A DNA stretch of 8,379 nt from Spirochaetaceae bacterium (GTDB lineage: Bacteria > Spirochaetota > Spirochaetia > Treponematales > Breznakiellaceae). A model generated the notes under the pieces. That model was given only the letters and a program-made list of their open reading frames with translations, did not search any database and was not told the DNA's origin. Every line of letters begins with the position of its first letter. Position 1 is the stretch's first letter. Of the stretch, positions 4,282 through 8,379 are shown in pieces. The stretch is taken from positions 1-8,379 of the forward strand of contig JAIRMP010000101.1 of the NCBI GenBank assembly GCA_031258615.1, read 5' to 3'. Both the position numbers and the translations under genes were made by a program.

Positions 4282-5535
4282 ATGAATAATTTTTTTAGCC
4301 TTGTTACGATTGCAAGGCGGAATATTTTACGGAACAAACGGCGTTCCGCGCTATGTATAACGGCAACGGCCATCGCTGTATTTTTTATGATATTCATGCA
4401 GTCATGGATAGTAGGGATGATTTACAGCATGAACGATATAGTACGTACTTTTGATACAGGCGATATAAGTATTGTATCGGCGGAGTTTGAAGCGCGGAAC
4501 GAATCCTATCCGGCGCAGTTTCCGGTTTCGGACGGAAGGGCTTTTAGCGATCTGGAGGGGGCTGTCAGGGGTGTGGGGGGCGTTAAGGCGGTGTTTCCAC
4601 GCATTCTTGTCTTCGCGACTCTACAGGACAGCACGGTAAAACACGCCTTGCTTTGGGGTATAGATATTGAAAAAGAGACGGCGTTTCATAATTTTGACAA
4701 AACCTCAAACGGAAACGGGCTCGTAGAAGGGCGTTATCCTGAGTCCGGCGCGAATGAATGTGCTGTTGGAATAAAATTAGCGAAAAAAATGAATGTAAAA
4801 ATTGGCGATCGTATTCCTCTAAAAACAGTATCGGCGCAATTTTCCGACAAGATGTGGAATCCGGTTGTTACGGGCATATTCGATTTTGATTATTTGAAGT
4901 ATGACAACGGTGTAATTATCGTTCAGCTTGACAGGCTCACGCGGCTTTTGACGCTTGGAGAGGCGGCGCAGCAAATATTTATTTACGTTGATAACTACAA
5001 GGAAAGCGCCGTAAGCGCCGCCGCCCTCGAAAATATTTTGGGAAGCGGTAATGTTATACGCGACTGGCATGACAATTATTTTGTCGCTCTCATGGATAAA
5101 AGTATGTTCATTTACGCTCTTCTGTATATTGTATTCATTGTTGTCGCAAGTTTTTTAATTGTTAATACGATGATAATGATTATTCACGAGCGTATAAAAG
5201 AAATTGGCATGATGGGCAGTCTCGGTATGACAAGGTTTGAAATTACCCTTGTTTTCTTTTTGGAGGCGTTATTGTTGAGCGCGTTTGGCGCTCTGGCAGG
5301 ATGCGCCACCGGAGGTATTGCAAGTTTTGTAATGTCATTATTTCCACTTGATTTTAACGCGCTCTTAGGCGGCGGTTTTGAGGAAATACCGTTTAGCGGA
5401 ACTCTGCGTATGAAATTTGACTGGTTTATACTGGTTCAGGGGTTTTTGCTTGGCGTTGTAATATCGGCAATCTGTACGATTATTCCATCCGCCAAAAGCG
5501 CGTTTGTAGAGCCGGTAGAAGCGTTACGGCGTTGA
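4282..5535 (+). CDS. ABC transporter permease, FtsX/MacB/LolC-E family (second of two)
   Basis: This 417-residue protein has the same layout as the preceding permease: helix 1 (about 24-45), a periplasmic domain (about 50-270), and helices at about 276-300, 322-352 and 381-401. The FtsX motif HERIKEIGMMGSLGM (302-316) and the C-terminal PVEALRR are typical. Only the membrane parts resemble the first permease closely; the periplasmic domains differ, which suggests a LolC/LolE-like heterodimer with divided roles. GGGGAGG sits four bases before the ATG and the gap to the previous gene is 11 bases, so the genes are co-transcribed. Base composition is clearly more A/T-rich than the ATPase gene. 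LolC and LolE cannot be assigned individually by eye. Confidence 0.93.
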   Translation: MNNFFSLVTIARRNILRNKRRSALCITATAIAVFFMIFMQSWIVGMIYSMNDIVRTFDTGDISIVSAEFEARNESYPAQFPVSDGRAFSDLEGAVRGVGGVKAVFPRILVFATLQDSTVKHALLWGIDIEKETAFHNFDKTSNGNGLVEGRYPESGANECAVGIKLAKKMNVKIGDRIPLKTVSAQFSDKMWNPVVTGIFDFDYLKYDNGVIIVQLDRLTRLLTLGEAAQQIFIYVDNYKESAVSAAALENILGSGNVIRDWHDNYFVALMDKSMFIYALLYIVFIVVASFLIVNTMIMIIHERIKEIGMMGSLGMTRFEITLVFFLEALLLSAFGALAGCATGGIASFVMSLFPLDFNALLGGGFEEIPFSGTLRMKFDWFILVQGFLLGVVISAICTIIPSAKSAFVEPVEALRR

Positions 5536-5590
5536 GTGAATGGTTAATAGTTAAGTGGTGAGTTTACAAAAAAATTTATAGGAGTTTTGT

Positions 5591-6331
5591 ATGAAAAATA
5601 TAATGGGTTTAATTATTTTAACGGCGGTTTTTGCGGAGTATGCGGCGGCGCAGTCTCCGTCCGCGGCGGAATTGTTGAAACGGGTTGATGATAACGAAGT
5701 GTATTCGACAATTTATTATGAGGGTGAAATGATAATTGAGTATCAGGGTAAGCGGTTTGTAAAAACCATGAAGGCTTGGGCGCGGAGCAACAATGACAGC
5801 TTTATCGAATTTACAAATGCTGAGGACGCGGGGACTAAGTATCTGAAAAAAGACGGCAGGCTGTATGTGTATTCGCCTGATACGGAGGAGGTGATGTTGA
5901 TTTCAGGACAGATGTTGAAGGAGTCGATGATGGGTTCGGATATGTCTTACGAAGATGTTGTAACAAACTCAACGCTCGCCTCGCGTTACAATCCCGCGAT
6001 AACGGGCGCGGAAATTTTTAACGGGCGGGACTGCTGGGTTTTGGCGCTTACCGCAAAGACAAAAACTGAAAGCTACGCGAAACGCAAACTTTGGATAGAT
6101 AAGGAAAACGGCGACCTTGCGCACTATGAACTTTACGCGCTGTCGGGAGCGAAGTTAAAACAGTATACGCTCGATGCGGCAAAAGTTTTTGGAAACCGCC
6201 GTTTTCCCGTTAGGAGTGAACTAAACGATATGCTGCGGAAAAATAGCAGGACTATTTTTGTAATGAATAGTGTGATTCTGGACGAGCCCATCGCCGATTC
6301 TGTTTTTAGTCAGCGAAATCTGGAACGGTAA
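5591..6331 (+). CDS. Periplasmic LolA-like protein (outer membrane lipoprotein-sorting family)
   Basis: The 246-residue product has a signal peptide (about 1-20, cleavage after AAA, before Gln21) and no lipobox Cys, so it should be soluble in the periplasm. The body is a run of beta-strand-like segments such as YYEGEMIIEY and GRLYVYSP, followed by MMGSDMSYEDV (113-123), which I recognise as a hallmark of the LolA-like 'outer membrane lipoprotein-sorting' family (PF17131 type). The C-terminal DSVFSQRNLER is also typical. LolA-fold proteins carry acyl chains of lipoproteins or lipids in a half-barrel, so this is the likely carrier between the permeases and the outer membrane. AGGAG lies six bases before the ATG. 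The 55-base gap to the permease gene has no clear terminator. The substrate is inferred from family and context only. Confidence 0.85.
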   Translation: MKNIMGLIILTAVFAEYAAAQSPSAAELLKRVDDNEVYSTIYYEGEMIIEYQGKRFVKTMKAWARSNNDSFIEFTNAEDAGTKYLKKDGRLYVYSPDTEEVMLISGQMLKESMMGSDMSYEDVVTNSTLASRYNPAITGAEIFNGRDCWVLALTAKTKTESYAKRKLWIDKENGDLAHYELYALSGAKLKQYTLDAAKVFGNRRFPVRSELNDMLRKNSRTIFVMNSVILDEPIADSVFSQRNLER

Positions 6332-6354
6332 GTTTTTTCACAACGGAGGCGGGA

Positions 6355-7515
6355 ATGAAAAAGATTTTTGCGTTTGTATTTTGTATTACGGCGGGCGCGG
6401 GTTTGTACGCGGCGGACGGGCTTTCCGTTTCCGGCCTCCTTGACAGCACGTTACGGCTGGGGGAGGGGGGAGGGGGCGGCTTCATGTACGGGATAGAGGA
6501 GTACGCGAATATAAGGCTGCGCGGCAGGGTTGGTGAGAGCGCGGTTTTTTACGGGGCGTTCAACTGCATAGCGGCTTCAGGCATTTCCGCCGCCGCTCTT
6601 GCGTCGGCGGACCCGGCAGACTCGCAAAACTATGCCGCGGCTATTGAGCTTGAACGGCTTTACTTTCACATCGCAAACGAAAAGACCGGGCTTGACGCCG
6701 GACTCATGCGTCTTGCGTTTGGTTACGGGAATGTTTTTTCGCCGTCAGATTTTTTTAACCCTAAAAATCCGCTTTACCCGGACGCCCGCCCGCGCGCCAT
6801 ACTCGGCGGCCTTTTTTCGTTCTATCCCGATGACGATTCCACGCTTCGCGCCTTTGCCGCCGCCCCGCCTAACCCGTTTTCTATAGATGGCGGCGCGTTT
6901 AGGAGCGGTATTTCGGGTGAACGGCATTTCAAGAATTTGAGCGTCCAGGCGCTTTACTCATTCGAATCCCCTGACAAGGCTGACGAGGCGGGGGACGCTC
7001 CGGACGGAGTTCATCATTTTGGGCTTTCGCTAAAGGGGGATACATTCGTTGGTCTCTGGCTCGATACATTGTACAGCCTGGATCCGGCGGTAAAAGACGG
7101 TGAATATGACGGCGACGGCGGCGGCTCAAGGGAACTGGCGGCAAGCGTGGGCTTGGATTATTCGCTTGCGGCTTTTCATCTTTACTTTTTGTGCGAGTAT
7201 CTTTTTAGCGGCGCTTACAGCGTTATGGCGGACATTTACAAAAACAACAATTACCTTTACGCTCTGGCGCGTTACAGCGTAAGCGATTTTACAAGCGTTT
7301 CCGCCGCCGCGATATTCTGCATGGACGACGCGTCGTTTACCCCTATCGCAAGTTTTACGTCAAATCTTTTTCAGGGTTTCACGCTTACACTCACCGCCCA
7401 AATGCCGCTCGACCGCTGCGTGTTCACGAACAACACGGACGATTACGGCGAACTGGGCCCCGTTCAAAGCGGCGCGCGCTTCCTGTTCACTGTAAAAGGC
7501 GAGATGAGGTTCTAG
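6355..7515 (+). CDS. Outer-membrane beta-barrel protein of the export operon
   Basis: This 386-residue protein has a signal peptide (about 1-19, LYA then ADG) and alternating hydrophobic/polar, aromatic-rich segments to a C-terminal phenylalanine (FTVKGEMRF), the usual signature of a barrel inserted by the Bam machinery. MRLAFGYGNVFSPSDFFNP (about 118-136) resembles the conserved G.R..WG....P.D.FNP segment of barrels found beside RND or ABC exporters with LolA-fold partners (recalled from DUF1302-like families, not searched). GGAGG is five bases before the ATG and the gap to the LolA-like gene is 23 bases, so it is the last gene of the operon. Its role may be to release or insert cargo at the outer membrane. 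A glycine stretch at 37-42 is coded by G runs that could slip. Exact family uncertain. Confidence 0.75.
   Translation: MKKIFAFVFCITAGAGLYAADGLSVSGLLDSTLRLGEGGGGGFMYGIEEYANIRLRGRVGESAVFYGAFNCIAASGISAAALASADPADSQNYAAAIELERLYFHIANEKTGLDAGLMRLAFGYGNVFSPSDFFNPKNPLYPDARPRAILGGLFSFYPDDDSTLRAFAAAPPNPFSIDGGAFRSGISGERHFKNLSVQALYSFESPDKADEAGDAPDGVHHFGLSLKGDTFVGLWLDTLYSLDPAVKDGEYDGDGGGSRELAASVGLDYSLAAFHLYFLCEYLFSGAYSVMADIYKNNNYLYALARYSVSDFTSVSAAAIFCMDDASFTPIASFTSNLFQGFTLTLTAQMPLDRCVFTNNTDDYGELGPVQSGARFLFTVKGEMRF
6459..6479 (+). repeat. G-run cluster inside the barrel gene
   Basis: Three G runs of 5, 6 and 5 bases separated by single A, then C and GG, code for LGEGGGGG near the N-terminus of the mature barrel. 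The pattern fits an intramolecular G-quadruplex on the coding strand and is mildly prone to slippage. The frame is intact here. Confidence 0.6.
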
Positions 7516-7538
7516 CCCGCCAGCCCGCCAGCGGGTTT
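7515..7538 (+). terminator. Weak terminator-like hairpin at operon end with tandem octamer
   Basis: Starting at the last base of the barrel stop codon, GCCCGCCA occurs twice in tandem (7515-7530). The second copy pairs with the following GCGGG (7531-7535), at best CCCG-CCAG-CGGG, then TTT. The position fits operon termination but the stem is short and the T run only three bases, so it is a weak intrinsic terminator at best. Confidence 0.35.
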
Positions 7539-7639
7539 CACGCATTGCGTTTAATTTGAACGGGGCGTTTGGCACACGCGGGTCTGGGATTTTGCGAATA
7601 GGGCTAGGCGGGCGGCTTTTTCTCATGGACAAAACGGCG

Positions 7640-7645
7640 TACAAT
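7640..7645 (+). promoter_or_regulatory. Possible -10 element for a leaderless transcript
   Basis: TACAAT lies six bases before the ATG at 7652, the distance expected if transcription starts at the start codon itself. No good -35 hexamer is visible 16-18 bases upstream and there is no ribosome site before the ATG. Suggestive only. Confidence 0.25.
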
Positions 7646-7651
7646 GAATCT

Positions 7652-8379
7652 ATGAAAAAGCGCCGTTTACCGCTGGGGGTGCAGGCCTTCTCAAAAATAC
7701 GGGAAGCAGAGTGTGTCTACGTCGACAAGACAGAACGGATTTACCAGTTGGTTACCGAGGCTATGGGCCCTGTATTCCTTGCCCGCCCGCGCCGGTTTGG
7801 AAAGAGCCTGCTATGTTCCACGCTCGCCGCCCTTTTTGAAGGGCGGCGGGAGCTGTTTGCCGGTCTGGCGATAGACTCACTGGACTGGAACTGGAAGAAG
7901 CGCCCCGTCATCCATATAGACTTGAACCCGGCCAACTATGTGAACGGTGTAAACGAACTATTCATCACGATAAACACAACCCTGGAGACCTGTGAAAATA
8001 AATACGGTGTTTGCAATGCTTCCACAACGATAGCGGACCGTTTCAGGCGGCTGATACAGAATCTTGCCGTTAAATCCAGCGAAAAGGTTGTTGTCATAAT
8101 TGATGAATACGACAAGCCGCTGTTGGACACAATAAACAAGCGTGAAGTCCACGAAACCCTGAAAGATGAGTTGCGCGGCTTTTACGGCGTGTTGAAGTCA
8201 AGCGATAGATTCCTGCGCTTCGTGCTGCTGACCGGCGTCACAAAGTTTTCTCAAGTGAGTATTTTCTCGCAGTTGAACAACCTGAAAGACATCTCGTTAA
8301 ACCCTGACTACGGCGATCTGTGCGGCATAACGCAGGAGGAGTTGGAAACCTACTTCAAGCCGGAAATAGAGCGGATTAC
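7652..8379 (+). CDS. AAA-ATPase-like protein of the PD-(D/E)XK nuclease-associated family (3' end beyond window)
   Basis: The 242 visible residues match the N-terminal AAA-ATPase-like domain (PF09820 type) of proteins that usually end in a PD-(D/E)XK nuclease-like domain, which would lie beyond the window. Family landmarks are LPLGVQAFSKIRE (6-18), YVDKTERIY (23-31), the P-loop-like RPRRFGKSLL (45-54), a Walker B-like VVVIIDEYDKPLLD (146-159) and LLTGVTKFSQVSIFSQLNNL (192-211). I chose ATG 7652 because family members begin just before LPxGxQxF; an in-frame ATG at 7625 would add nine residues. Neither has a good ribosome site. These genes are often multicopy and variable in gut Treponema and Bacteroidetes. 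Their function is unsettled, with nuclease, defence or mobile-element roles suggested. It is separated from the operon by 136 bases and probably unrelated to it. Confidence 0.88.
   Translation, partial: MKKRRLPLGVQAFSKIREAECVYVDKTERIYQLVTEAMGPVFLARPRRFGKSLLCSTLAALFEGRRELFAGLAIDSLDWNWKKRPVIHIDLNPANYVNGVNELFITINTTLETCENKYGVCNASTTIADRFRRLIQNLAVKSSEKVVVIIDEYDKPLLDTINKREVHETLKDELRGFYGVLKSSDRFLRFVLLTGVTKFSQVSIFSQLNNLKDISLNPDYGDLCGITQEELETYFKPEIERI

Noticed and set aside
7516..7651. Separate small gene between the barrel and the AAA-ATPase-like gene
   Set aside because: No frame with a ribosome site was found; the minus-strand frame here is a shadow running into the barrel gene.

Overview
The window looks like chromosomal DNA of a spirochaete, most likely a Treponema of the gut-symbiont kind. 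This is inferred from a lipoprotein with a relaxed spirochaete-style lipobox, a Lol/MacB-type export operon with a LolA-like partner and an outer-membrane barrel, an AAA-ATPase-like/PD-(D/E)XK family gene, and intergenic DNA rich in palindromes. No rRNA, tRNA, CRISPR array, transposase or phage gene was seen.

Layout. (1) 1-1145, minus strand: 5' part of a secreted lipoprotein gene that runs off the left edge. (2) 1146-2279: about 1.1 kb without a confident gene but dense in signals. It holds three terminator-like stems reading on the minus strand, a 14-G homopolymer, a cluster of palindromes, two copies of an interspersed element with conserved ends and a variable inner hairpin, and two divergent sigma70-type promoters whose -35 regions share 14 bases. 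(3) 2280-7515, plus strand: a five-gene operon, namely an ABC ATPase, two FtsX/MacB-type permeases, a LolA-like periplasmic protein and an outer-membrane beta-barrel. (4) 7652-8379, plus strand: 5' part of an AAA-ATPase-like protein that runs off the right edge.

How the genes may work together. The five operon genes supply an inner-membrane motor, a periplasmic carrier and an outer-membrane end point, so they look like one trans-envelope export pathway for a lipoprotein or lipid. The substrate cannot be read from the sequence. The divergent lipoprotein is a possible but unproven client.

Most interesting region. Upstream of the lipoprotein on the minus strand, an open frame with a good ribosome site at 1670 crosses the C14 tract. 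The length of that tract decides which of three stops the ribosome reaches: 1221 as sequenced, 1372 with one C more, or a TGA at 1142 overlapping the lipoprotein ATG with one C fewer. Terminator-like stems lie between the tract and the gene. This could be a phase-variable attenuator, but the reading frame itself is not conserved-looking and may be chance.
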